A DNA stretch of 64,000 nt, taken from positions 372,001 to 436,000 of the forward strand of contig NZ_KB891996.1 in NCBI RefSeq assembly GCF_000373625.1. Reading direction: 5' to 3'. The notes below the pieces were generated by a model that saw only the letters and a program-made list of their open reading frames with translations, searched no databases and was not told where the DNA came from. The position numbers and the translations under genes were made by a program. Every line of letters starts with the position of its first letter. Within the stretch, counting starts at the first letter, position 1. This DNA is from Streptomyces sp. LaPpAH-108. Its GTDB lineage: Bacteria; Actinomycetota; Actinomycetes; Streptomycetales; Streptomycetaceae. Below, piece by piece: positions 24,305 through 32,379 of this stretch.

Positions 24305-25279
24305 ATGCACGCCATCCGGCTCCACTCCTTCGGACCGCCCGAGAACCTGAGCTACGAGAAGACCGAGGACCCCGTCCCCGGACCGGGCCAGGTGCGGATC
24401 GCCGTCGCCGCCGCCGGGGTGCACCTCCTGGACACCGCCCTGCGCGAGGGACGGCGCGGCCCGCTGCCCGCGCTGCCGGAGCTTCCGACCGTTCCCGGCC
24501 GCGAAGTCGCGGGGGTCGTGGACGCCCTGGGCGAGGGCACGGACGCCTCCTGGCTCGGCAAGCGGGTCGTCGCCCACCTCGGCCCCGTACCCGGCGGCTA
24601 CGCCGAACTCGCCGTCACCGGCACGGACCGGCTGCACGAGATCCCCGCGGACCTGGACTTCGCGGCGGCCGTCGCGATGATCGGCACCGGCCGCACCGCG
24701 CTCGGGATCGCCGGGTCCGCGGAGCCGGGGGCGGACGACGTGGTGGTCGTACCGGCGGCGGCGGGCGGCATCGGCACCCTGCTCGTGCAGCACGCGAAGA
24801 ACGCCGGGGCCACGGTCGTCGGGCTCGCGGGCGGGGCGGAGAAGACCGCCCGGGTGCGCGCGAACGGCGCCGACCTCGCCGTCGACTACACCGAGCCCGG
24901 CTGGCCGGAGGAGGTCCGCGCCTTCCTCGCCGGACGCCCCGCCACGCTCGTCTACGACGGCGTCGGCGGCGCGGCGGCCCGCGAGGCCGTCGCCCTGCTC
25001 GGCCCCAGCGGCCGGCACCTGGTCTTCGGCTGGTCGGCGGAGGGCATCGGGGACGGGGCCCAGGGGTACTTCGTGGACGGCGTCTCCGAGTCCGTCCTCG
25101 GGCCCGAGATGCTGCGCCGGGCGGGCGGTCTGCGCGCCCTGGAGGAGCGGGCGCTCGCCGAGGCGGCGCGCGGACGGCTGCGCCCGGCCGTCACCCGTTC
25201 GCCCCTGTCCGAGGCGGCTGCCGCGCACCGGGCGCTCCAGACGCGCGGCACAGTCGGGAAGGTGGTCCTCGAACCCTGA
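24305..25279 (+). CDS. NADPH:quinone reductase-like zinc-independent alcohol dehydrogenase (MDR family)
   Basis: 324 residues. GroES-like N-terminal domain (GPGQVRIAVAAAGVHLLDTALREG, VPGREVAGVVDALG), then a Rossmann domain with VVVPAAAGGIGTLLVQHAKN and VGLAGGAEKTA. It lacks the structural zinc Cys cluster, so belongs to the quinone-oxidoreductase branch. C-terminal end LQTRGTVGKVVLEP is typical. ATG 24305 follows GGGGATCTC. Lies just ahead of the MFS gene, 78 bp apart. Confidence 0.88.
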   Translation: MHAIRLHSFGPPENLSYEKTEDPVPGPGQVRIAVAAAGVHLLDTALREGRRGPLPALPELPTVPGREVAGVVDALGEGTDASWLGKRVVAHLGPVPGGYAELAVTGTDRLHEIPADLDFAAAVAMIGTGRTALGIAGSAEPGADDVVVVPAAAGGIGTLLVQHAKNAGATVVGLAGGAEKTARVRANGADLAVDYTEPGWPEEVRAFLAGRPATLVYDGVGGAAAREAVALLGPSGRHLVFGWSAEGIGDGAQGYFVDGVSESVLGPEMLRRAGGLRALEERALAEAARGRLRPAVTRSPLSEAAAAHRALQTRGTVGKVVLEP

Positions 25280-25357
25280 GAGAACGCCGGGGGACGGGCG
25301 GTGCGGGGGCCCGCCGACGCGGATGCGATATGCACCGATCCATGGTCTTCTGGCCCA

Positions 25358-26872
25358 ATGAGCAGCGGCCGAACGGGTGAGTCGACACCGATACCCGCGA
25401 GGGCCGAGGCGGTCGATCCCCGCCGCTGGTGGGGCCTGGTCGTCATCGCCCTCGCCCAGCTGATGGTGGTGCTGGACGCGACGATCGTGAACATCGCGCT
25501 CCCCTCCGCCCAGCACGATCTGCACATGTCCGACGGGAACCGGCAGTGGGTCATCACCGCCTACACCCTCGCCTTCGGCGGCCTGCTCCTGCTCGGCGGC
25601 CGGGTCGCGGACCTGGTGGGCCGCAAACGCACCTTCGTCATCGGGCTGATCGGCTTCGCCGCCGCCTCCGCGTTCGGCGGCGCGGCCACCTCCCCGGCCA
25701 TGCTGTTCGGCGCCCGCGCCCTCCAGGGCGTCTTCGCGGCCGTCCTCGCGCCCTCCGCACTCTCCCTGCTGACGACGACCTTCACCGACCCGCGCGAACG
25801 CGGTAAAGCCTTCGGCATCTACGGCGCCCTCGCGGGCAGCGGCTCCGCCATCGGGTTCATCCTGGGCGGCCTGCTCACCGAGTATCTGAACTGGCGCTGG
25901 TGCCTCTACGTCAACGTGCCCATCGCGATCCTCGCGGTGATCGGCGCCTTCGCCCTGCTGCACGACCGCCCGGGACACGGCGAGTCCCGGCTCGACGTGC
26001 CCGGCGTGCTCCTGGGCTGCGGCGGTCTGGTCGCCGTCGTCTACGGCTTCAGCGAGGCCCAGCCGCGCGGCTGGACCGACCCCGTGGTGCTCGCCCTGTT
26101 CGCGGCCGGGATCGTGCTGCTCGCGGCGTTCGTGTGGTGGCAGAGCCGCGCCCCGAGCCCGCTGCTGCCGCTGCACATCGTCCGCGACCGCAACCGCGCG
26201 GGCTGCTTCCTGACGATGATGCTCGCGGTGATCGGCATGTTCGGGCTGTTCCTGTTCATGACCTACTACCTCCAGATCATCCTCGGCTACTCCCCCGTCC
26301 GCGCGGGCCTCGGCTTCCTGCCGCTGACCGCCGCGATCATCACCGGCTCCACCCAGATCGCGGCCCGGCTGCTGAACCGCGTCGCGCCGCGCCTGCTGAT
26401 GGTCCCGGGCCTGCTGCTCGCCTCCGTCGGCCTGATGCTGCTCACCCGGATGACGGTCCACTCGTCCTACGTCTCGGACATCCTGCCCGCGCTGATCCTG
26501 CTGGGCCTCGGCATGGGCCTCACCTTCATGCCGGTGTTCGCCACCGCCACGGCCGGGGTCGCGCCCCGGGACGCCGGGGTCACCTCGGCGACGGTGAACA
26601 CCGCCCAGCAGGTCGGCGGCTCCATCGGTACGGCGCTGCTCAACACCATCGCCACCACCAGCAGCGCGGCCTACATCGCCGCGCATCTGCGCGGTCCCGC
26701 CGAGCGGGCCGCCGTCGTCCCGGTGGGCGTGGTGCACGGCTACACGGTCGCCATCTGGTGGGCGGCCGGGGTGATGCTCCTCGCGGCCCTGGTCGCGGGC
26801 CTGCTGGTGACGGCCCGCCCGGCCGGGCGGGGTGCGGCGGCGAAGCCCCGGGTCCGGGAATCAGTGGGCTGA
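25358..26872 (+). CDS. MFS drug/proton antiporter, DHA2 (14-TM) family
   Basis: 504 residues with about 14 hydrophobic segments. Signature motifs: LDATIVNIALPSAQHDL (motif D1), GGRVADLVGRKRTF (motif A), LAGSGSAIGFILGGLL (motif C) and RALQGVFAAVLAP. EmrB/QacA-type exporter of toxic compounds or metabolites in the cytoplasmic membrane. No TetR/MarR regulator adjoins it. Its last 12 bases overlap the convergent GNAT gene. Confidence 0.92.
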   Translation: MSSGRTGESTPIPARAEAVDPRRWWGLVVIALAQLMVVLDATIVNIALPSAQHDLHMSDGNRQWVITAYTLAFGGLLLLGGRVADLVGRKRTFVIGLIGFAAASAFGGAATSPAMLFGARALQGVFAAVLAPSALSLLTTTFTDPRERGKAFGIYGALAGSGSAIGFILGGLLTEYLNWRWCLYVNVPIAILAVIGAFALLHDRPGHGESRLDVPGVLLGCGGLVAVVYGFSEAQPRGWTDPVVLALFAAGIVLLAAFVWWQSRAPSPLLPLHIVRDRNRAGCFLTMMLAVIGMFGLFLFMTYYLQIILGYSPVRAGLGFLPLTAAIITGSTQIAARLLNRVAPRLLMVPGLLLASVGLMLLTRMTVHSSYVSDILPALILLGLGMGLTFMPVFATATAGVAPRDAGVTSATVNTAQQVGGSIGTALLNTIATTSSAAYIAAHLRGPAERAAVVPVGVVHGYTVAIWWAAGVMLLAALVAGLLVTARPAGRGAAAKPRVRESVG

Positions 26873-27343
26873 GCGGGCCAGCTCCGCGAGCGGGGCGTCG
26901 GTGAGGCGGTAGACCGTCCACGCGTCCTGGGGGCGGGCGCCCAGGGACTCGTAGAAGCCGATCGCGGGGGTGTTCCAGTCCAGCACCGACCACTCCAGGC
27001 GCTCGTAGCCGCGCTCGGCGCAGATCCGGGCCAGCTCGGTGAGCAGGGCGCGGCCGTGGCCGCCGCCGCGTGCCTCGGGGCGGACGTACAGGTCCTCCAG
27101 GTAGATGCCGTGGACCCCGCGCCAGGTGGAGAAGTTCAGGAACCACAGCGCGAACCCGGCGGGCTCGCCCGTGGTGTCGTCCACCGCGAGGTGCGCGAAG
27201 GCGGCGGGGCGCTCCCCGAACAGCGCCTCGCGCAGCTGCTCCTCGGTGGCCCGCGCCTCGTCGGCGGCCTTCTCGTAGGCGGCCAGCTCCTGGACCATGC
27301 GGTGGATCGCGGGGACGTCTGCGGGGGTCGCGGTACGGATCAT
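26861..27343 (-). CDS. GNAT-family N-acetyltransferase
   Basis: 160 residues: MIRTATPADVPAIHRMVQEL, FLNFSTWRGVHGIYLEDLYV, RPEARGGGHGRALLTELA (acetyl-CoA loop), GYERLEWSVLDWNTPAIGFYESLGA. This spacing is close to diamine/thialysine acetyltransferases (SSAT-like). ATG 27343 selected because translation before it is non-conserved-looking. Convergent 12-bp overlap with the MFS gene. Confidence 0.9.
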   Translation of the reverse strand: MIRTATPADVPAIHRMVQELAAYEKAADEARATEEQLREALFGERPAAFAHLAVDDTTGEPAGFALWFLNFSTWRGVHGIYLEDLYVRPEARGGGHGRALLTELARICAERGYERLEWSVLDWNTPAIGFYESLGARPQDAWTVYRLTDAPLAELARSAH

Positions 27344-27368
27344 GGGGCGCAGGGTAGTGCGGGGCGCC

Positions 27369-28034
27369 TCAGTCCCGCAGCGCGGCCAGGCCCCCGCGCG
27401 GGCTCCACGCCCTCCCCCGCCCCCTGACCAGCGGATAGCAGGCCAGTCCGACGAGCACGGACAGCACATGGCCGAAGTCGGTGAAGGTGCGGGCGGTGAC
27501 GAGCGGTACGGCGTAGACGGCGGCCAGGAAGACCAGGTAGGCGTAGCGCCAGGGCGGGGCGATCCGGTAGGTGAGGACGGCCATGACCCCGGCGAGGGCG
27601 TAACTGACGCCGATGTCGAGCGTGTTGACCGCCGAGGGCGGGGCGTGGCCGTTGTTGACGGCCATCAGCAGGGCCAGCTCGCTGATCAGCGTGGCCAGGA
27701 TGTGCGCGGCGGCGCACACCGCGAGCCAGCGCAGGGTGCCGAGCCAGCGCTCGGCCTGGGCGTGGAAGAGGGCGTACAGCGCGGCGTACGGCAGCCAGCG
27801 CCCGCTGTCGATCCACATCGCGCTGGTGATCAGCACGCGGACGGGGTTCCGGGACAGCTCGTGGATGTTGGTGGAGCGCTGCCGCAGGAACTCCTTCTCG
27901 AACTCCGGCGACATGTGGTGCAGCGCCACTGTGGTGAAGAAAAGGACGGTCAGCCACACATAGGTGCCCGGGGCGGAACGGAGATGGTCCGCGACCGCCC
28001 CGAGCCCACGTCGCACACGGGTCACCCGGCTCAC
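27369..28034 (-). CDS. Rhomboid-like membrane protein
   Basis: 221 residues, about six hydrophobic segments. The segment TLDIGVSYALAGVMAVL fits the rhomboid catalytic-Ser region (GxSx) and TDFGHVLSVLVGLACYPLV fits the catalytic-His helix, so an intramembrane serine protease or inactive relative is likely. GTG 28034 is chosen; it is only 10 bp from the start proposed for the divergent kinase gene. Confidence 0.8.
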   Translation of the reverse strand: MSRVTRVRRGLGAVADHLRSAPGTYVWLTVLFFTTVALHHMSPEFEKEFLRQRSTNIHELSRNPVRVLITSAMWIDSGRWLPYAALYALFHAQAERWLGTLRWLAVCAAAHILATLISELALLMAVNNGHAPPSAVNTLDIGVSYALAGVMAVLTYRIAPPWRYAYLVFLAAVYAVPLVTARTFTDFGHVLSVLVGLACYPLVRGRGRAWSPRGGLAALRD

Positions 28035-28044
28035 ACGGGCCAGT

Positions 28045-28908
28045 ATGGTCGTGCGCGTGACCGGGGTGCCTGGCGAGCATGCGGCCCCGGAGGACCTGCG
28101 GGAGCGGACCGTACGGTTCCTCCGCCACTGGCGGCTGCGCGCGGACGGCTCCGCCCTGAGCGGCACGTCCTCGCTGGTCACACCGGTGACAACCCCCGAC
28201 GGAACCCCGGCCGCGCTCAAGGTCCAGCACCTGGACGCCGAGTGCGCGGCCGAGGCCACCGCGCTGCGCACCTGGTCCGGCGACGGCGCGGTACGCCTCC
28301 TGCGCGACGACCCCCCGACCGCCACCCTCCTCCTCGAACGCCTGCACGCCCACCGCCCCTTGACCGCCCTCCCGGACCCCCACGAGGCGACCACCGTCCT
28401 CGCCACCCTCCTCACCCGCCTGACCGCCCACCCGGCCCCACCCGGAATACGCCACCTGGGTGACATCGCCCAGGGGATGCTCGACCGCACCCCCTGGGCA
28501 CTCGGCGCCGAACCCGACCCCGCCGTACGCGCCCTGCTCCAGGACTGCGCCGCCGCCCTCCGCGAGGTCGCGGACACCCCCGGCGCCCACCTCCTCCACT
28601 GGGACCTCCACCACGGCAACATCCTGACCGCCGACCGCGCCCCCTGGCTCGCCATCGACCCCAAACCGCTGGCCGGAGACCCCGGCTTCGAGCTGCTGCC
28701 CGCGCTGGTCGACCGCTACGACCCGGCGGACACCCACTGGCGCTTCGACGCGCTGACCGGCGCGCTCGGCCTGGACCGGGAGCGGGCGCGGGCCTGGACC
28801 CTGGCCCGGGTGCTCCAGAACCGGCTGTGGCAGCTCGCCGATCCGGCCGCGCCGAGACCCGTCCCCGACGTCCGGCTGGAGGTCGGCGCGGCGCTGCGGC
28901 GCCGTTGA
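28045..28908 (+). CDS. Aminoglycoside/hydroxyurea phosphotransferase family (APH(6)-like) kinase
   Basis: About 287 residues. Kinase-fold motifs: ALKVQHLDAECAAEATAL (Lys and Glu), LLLERL, catalytic loop LLHWDLHHGNIL and LAIDPKPLAGDPGFEL (metal Asp), all as in streptomycin 6-kinase/hydroxyurea phosphotransferase relatives. Real substrate unknown; resistance should not be assumed. ATG 28045 or GTG 28057 may be used; neither has a clear ribosome site, so the mRNA may be leaderless. Confidence 0.82.
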   Translation: MVVRVTGVPGEHAAPEDLRERTVRFLRHWRLRADGSALSGTSSLVTPVTTPDGTPAALKVQHLDAECAAEATALRTWSGDGAVRLLRDDPPTATLLLERLHAHRPLTALPDPHEATTVLATLLTRLTAHPAPPGIRHLGDIAQGMLDRTPWALGAEPDPAVRALLQDCAAALREVADTPGAHLLHWDLHHGNILTADRAPWLAIDPKPLAGDPGFELLPALVDRYDPADTHWRFDALTGALGLDRERARAWTLARVLQNRLWQLADPAAPRPVPDVRLEVGAALRRR

Positions 28909-28984
28909 TGCCGGGGGGTCTCTGACACGCCGCCGGTCGGCCTATATCAGACCTTCCCGATAATCCGGTCATACCGTACGCGGT

Positions 28985-30052
28985 ATGAAGAGATGTCACC
29001 TCGCATATCTCGCCTGCACCGCCGCCCTTCTCGGTGGCGGTCTCGGCGCCGCGCCTGCCGCTGCGGCGCACCAGACCCTCGTGGTCCGTCCCGGTCAGTC
29101 GATCCAGAAGGCCGTGGACGCCGCGCGGCCCGGCGACACCGTGTTCGTGCTCGCCGGGACGTACCACGAGAGCGTCGTCGTCAACAAGCCCTGGGTGACC
29201 CTGCGGGGCGCCGGGGAGCGTACCGTCGTCAAGCCCGCCGCCACCAAGACCGGCAAGGTCGCCAACACCTGTGCCCAGCACGGCGACGGCATCTGCGTGC
29301 TCGGCACCAAGAAGAAGAACGTCGAGGGCGTCACCGTCGCCGACCTCAAGGTCACCGGCTTCGGCCACGCCGGGGTGTTCGGCATGGCGACCGACACCCT
29401 GACGGTCCGCCGGGTGCAGGCCGTCAAGAACAAGACCTGGGGCATCGCCACCGAGCGCTCGGTGCACAGCGTGATCCGGCAGAACGAGATCCGCGGCAAC
29501 GGCGACGCGGGCCTCTTCCTCGCCAACACCATCAACGAGGAGGGCGGCGCCTACGACTCCGGAAGGACGCTCGTCGAGCGCAACCGCCTGGAGGACAACC
29601 GCCTCGGCATGACCGTGCGCCGCCTGCGGAACCTGACCGTCACGGGCAACACCGTCTCCGGCAACTGCGGCGGCATCTTCGTCGTCGGCGACGAGAACAA
29701 GCCGCAGGGCGGAAACCTCACCGTCTCCTCCAACCGGGTCGTGGAGAACAACAAGTTCTGCGCGAAGACCGCCCGCCTCCCCGTCATCCAGGGCTCCGGC
29801 ATCGTCCTCACCGGCACCGAGAAGACCCGCGTGAGCGGCAACTACGTCGCGGGCCACCGCGGCACCTCCCCGCTGTCCGGCGGGATCGTGCTGTTCAAGA
29901 GCATGGTCGGCGCCAAGGGCGTCAACAACCGGATCGACCGCAACACCCTGGCGAACAACTCCCCCGCCGACATCGTGAACACCGAGGCGGCCAAGGCCAA
30001 CGTCTTCGAGCGCAACTCCTGCCGGACCTCCAAGCCCGCGGGCCTGTGCTGA
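28985..30052 (+). CDS. Secreted right-handed parallel beta-helix (pectate-lyase-like) protein
   Basis: 355 residues. Sec signal peptide with hydrophobic core YLACTAALLGGGLGAAPAAA and likely cleavage after AAAA before HQT. Mature protein: VVRPGQSIQKAVDAARPGDTVFVLAGTYHE (opening of the helix), then repeated turns such as NEIRGNGDAGLFLAN, RNRLEDNRLGMTV, NTVSGNCGGIFVVGDEN and NRIDRNTLANNSPADI. Four Cys pairs possible. Probably a polysaccharide-binding or -cleaving exoprotein; no lyase triad identified. Confidence 0.87.
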   Translation: MKRCHLAYLACTAALLGGGLGAAPAAAAHQTLVVRPGQSIQKAVDAARPGDTVFVLAGTYHESVVVNKPWVTLRGAGERTVVKPAATKTGKVANTCAQHGDGICVLGTKKKNVEGVTVADLKVTGFGHAGVFGMATDTLTVRRVQAVKNKTWGIATERSVHSVIRQNEIRGNGDAGLFLANTINEEGGAYDSGRTLVERNRLEDNRLGMTVRRLRNLTVTGNTVSGNCGGIFVVGDENKPQGGNLTVSSNRVVENNKFCAKTARLPVIQGSGIVLTGTEKTRVSGNYVAGHRGTSPLSGGIVLFKSMVGAKGVNNRIDRNTLANNSPADIVNTEAAKANVFERNSCRTSKPAGLC

Positions 30053-30115
30053 CCACGCGCCGGTAACCCCCACACCCCAGCCTGAAAGAGCCCGAGGAAC
30101 CAGAAAGGGCGGCAG

Positions 30116-31144
30116 ATGACGACCGCTGAGACTGCCCCACCGCCCCCCATGCGCCTGCGCGAGCTGGTGTTCGGGGCGGCCTGCGCCGCCGCCGTCCGGG
30201 CCGCCGCCCGGCTCGGCGTCGCCGACGCCCTGACCGACCGCCCGACCGCCGTGGAGGACCTGGCGGCCACGGTGAAGACCGAACCCAAGCCGCTGCGCCG
30301 GCTGCTGCGGGCCCTGTCCTGCTACGGCGTCTTCGCCGAGCAGCCGGACGGCACCTTCACCCACACCGACATGTCCCGCCTGCTGCGCGAGGACGACCCC
30401 AACAGCCTGCGCGCCATCGCCCTGTGGTGCACCGAGCCGTGGACCTGGGACGCCTGGCCCAAGCTGGACGAGGCCGTGCGCACCGGCAACAACGTCGTGG
30501 AGTCCCTCTACGGCAAGGAGTTCTTCCACTACCTCAACGAGGACGCCCCCGAGTCCGCGGACGTCTTCAACCGGGCCATGACCCGCTCCAGCGAGCAGTC
30601 GGCCCGCGAGGTCGCCGCCCTGCTCGACCTCTCCGGCGCCTCCTCGGTGGCCGACCTCGGCGGCGGCCAGGGCCATGTCGTGGCCTGCCTCCTCGACAAG
30701 TACCCCACCCTGCGCGGCAGCCTGCTCGACCTGCCCCGCGTCGTCGAGAACGCGCTGCCCCGGCTGCGCGAGGGCGGCGACCTGGCGGACCGCGCCGAGA
30801 TCGTGCCCGGTGACGTGCGCGCCTCGGTCCCGGTCGAGGCCGACGTCTACGTCATCAAGAACATCCTGGAGTGGGACGACGAGAGCACGGCCCGCCTCCT
30901 GGGCAACGTCGTGAAGGCGGGCGGCAAGGGCACCCGGGTGATCGTCATCGAGAACCTGGTCGACGACACCCCCTCGATGCGCTTCAGCACCGCCATGGAC
31001 CTGCTGCTCCTGCTCAACGTCGGCGGCGCCAAGCACACCACCGAGAGCATGGTCGGCCGCCTCACCTCGGCGGGCCTGGCCGTGGACGACATCCGTCCCG
31101 TCAACCCGTATCTGCACGCCTTCGAGTGCCACGTCGTCGGCTGA
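30116..31144 (+). CDS. SAM-dependent O-methyltransferase (polyketide/acetylserotonin type) at the pigment cluster border
   Basis: 342 residues. N-terminal winged-helix dimerisation domain (RELVFGAACAAAVRAAARLGV, LLRALSCYGVF), then a Rossmann SAM site SSVADLGGGQGHVV, DLPRVVEN, IVPGDVRASVPVEADVYVIKNILEWDDE. Same family as TcmN-C/TcmO and other aromatic polyketide O-methyltransferases. Convergent with the leftward spore pigment genes across a strong terminator, so probably a tailoring enzyme with its own promoter. ATG 30116 follows AGAAAGGGCGGCAG. Confidence 0.88.
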   Translation: MTTAETAPPPPMRLRELVFGAACAAAVRAAARLGVADALTDRPTAVEDLAATVKTEPKPLRRLLRALSCYGVFAEQPDGTFTHTDMSRLLREDDPNSLRAIALWCTEPWTWDAWPKLDEAVRTGNNVVESLYGKEFFHYLNEDAPESADVFNRAMTRSSEQSAREVAALLDLSGASSVADLGGGQGHVVACLLDKYPTLRGSLLDLPRVVENALPRLREGGDLADRAEIVPGDVRASVPVEADVYVIKNILEWDDESTARLLGNVVKAGGKGTRVIVIENLVDDTPSMRFSTAMDLLLLLNVGGAKHTTESMVGRLTSAGLAVDDIRPVNPYLHAFECHVVG

Positions 31145-31174
31145 CCGACGTACCGAAGCACCGCACACCGGAAA

Positions 31175-31216
31175 ACCGGCCGCCGGGCCCGCGACGCTGC
31201 GGGCCCGGCGGCCGGT
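31175..31216. terminator. Bidirectional terminator between O-methyltransferase and pigment cyclase genes
   Basis: 18-bp perfect stem: arms 31175-31192 (ACCGGCCGCCGGGCCCGC) and 31199-31216 around GACGCT. Placed between two convergent stops. Confidence 0.85.
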
Positions 31217-31261
31217 GACTGTCCGGGGCGTCCCCGGTGACGTCCGGTGCGAACCGGAGGG

Positions 31262-31585
31262 CTAGTCGCGCTCCCACACGTAGAAGCGCTGCGCCATGGC
31301 GTCCTTCGGGGAGCGCCAGGTCTCCGGGTCGTAGGCGCTCACGTACGCCGACAGGCGCTCGCTGATGCCGCGGAACTCCGGGTGCCCGGCCACCTTGGCG
31401 ATGGCGGGGGCGGGGTCGGTGTCCGACTCGACGAGGTGCATGTACACATCGCCGAACTGGAACAGGCTGCGGCGGCGCACCCCGACGAGGTGCGGCAGCT
31501 CGCCCCGGTCGGACTCCGCGAAGATCTTCGCGATGTCCTGGGCGGAACCCGGTGCCATCCGGGCCACGATCAGTCCCTGGTGCAT
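31262..31585 (-). CDS. whiE-ORFVII: Spore pigment polyketide cyclase (TcmI family; WhiE ORFVII-like)
   Basis: 107 residues: HQGLIVARMAPGSAQDIAKIF, LPHLVGVRRRSLFQFGDVYMHLVE and the end YDPETWRSPKDAMAQRFYVWE. This is the small ferredoxin-fold cyclase of aromatic polyketides. It closes later rings of the pigment chain. Last of seven leftward genes; 32 bp behind the aromatase gene. Confidence 0.92.
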   Translation of the reverse strand: MHQGLIVARMAPGSAQDIAKIFAESDRGELPHLVGVRRRSLFQFGDVYMHLVESDTDPAPAIAKVAGHPEFRGISERLSAYVSAYDPETWRSPKDAMAQRFYVWERD

Positions 31586-31617
31586 GGACTCACGTCCTCT
31601 CGTCCCTCGGGGAGGGC

Positions 31618-32097
31618 TCAGTCGGCCAGGGCCGGCGCGGCCTGGTGACCGGCGGCGGCCTTCTCGATCTTGTCCCGGATGAGGGCCATCTGGACCTTGG
31701 AGTTCTTGTTGATGTTGTCGGTCATCCAGTCGTCGTCGACCGGCGCCTCCGGCTTCATCGCGAAGTCCTGCGTCCACACCATCCGGGTACCGGCGGGCAC
31801 TTCCTCGTACCGCCAGTGGATGTTCATGTGGGCGAAGGGGCCCGTCTCCACGCGGCGCGCGTGGACCTCCAGGTGGTCGCGGTCCGGCTCGCGCTCGGAG
31901 ACCCAGCTCCAGACGGTGCCGTTCTCGTCCGGGTGCATGGTAAGCCGGAAGGTCGTCTTGCGGCCCTCACGCGAGATGATCTCGACGGCGGCGTACTCGC
32001 TGAACAGGCGCGGCCAGTTCTCCAGGTCGTTGGTCATGTCCCAGACCAGGTCGAGCGGGGCCGCGATCGTGATCTCGTTCTGGGTGTGTCCTGCCAT
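31618..32097 (-). CDS. whiE-ORFVI: Aromatase/cyclase (START/SRPBCC fold; WhiE ORFVI-like)
   Basis: 159 residues: HTQNEITIAAPLDLVWDMTNDLENWPRLF is the usual opening of the helix-grip aromatase/cyclase, followed by GTVWSWVSEREPDRD and HMNIHWRYEEVPAGTRMVW. A mono-domain form, as in TcmN N-terminus and WhiE. Directs first-ring cyclisation of the KS-bound chain. Starts one base after the ACP stop region, so likely coupled. Confidence 0.93.
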   Translation of the reverse strand: MAGHTQNEITIAAPLDLVWDMTNDLENWPRLFSEYAAVEIISREGRKTTFRLTMHPDENGTVWSWVSEREPDRDHLEVHARRVETGPFAHMNIHWRYEEVPAGTRMVWTQDFAMKPEAPVDDDWMTDNINKNSKVQMALIRDKIEKAAAGHQAAPALAD

Positions 32098-32098
32098 C

Positions 32099-32356
32099 TC
32101 AGGCTCCTGCCATCAGTGCGCTGTTGACGAGGTCGAGGAACTGCTTGGGGGTCTTGCAGCGCTCGGCGTCGGGCGGCATCGGGACGCTGTGCCGGTTCTC
32201 CAGCTCGCCGACGATGCCCAGCAGGCCGAGCGAGTCGAGCCCGAGCGTCTCGAAGGGGGTCTCCGGCTGCTGCCGCAGCACCTCCGGAGCGACGGTGATC
32301 CCGGCGGCCTTCTTCATGAGGGCGGCCAGTTCTTCCTCGGTGATCTGCGCGTTCAT
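32099..32356 (-). CDS. whiE-ORFV: Type II polyketide acyl carrier protein (WhiE ORFV-like)
   Basis: 85 residues; acidic four-helix protein with FETLGLDSLGLLGIV, in which Ser 42 of DSL carries phosphopantetheine. GTCTCGAA-type upstream bases aside, the ATG 32356 follows AAAGGAGAAACGGC, a strong ribosome site. Third component of the minimal PKS with the two ketosynthase subunits. Confidence 0.95.
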   Translation of the reverse strand: MNAQITEEELAALMKKAAGITVAPEVLRQQPETPFETLGLDSLGLLGIVGELENRHSVPMPPDAERCKTPKQFLDLVNSALMAGA

Positions 32357-32379
32357 GCCGTTTCTCCTTTGCTGTTCGC

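Noticed and set aside
28045..28908. Antibiotic resistance gene
   Set aside because: The APH-like fold is clear, but chromosomal Streptomyces members rarely confer resistance and no specificity motif is readable.
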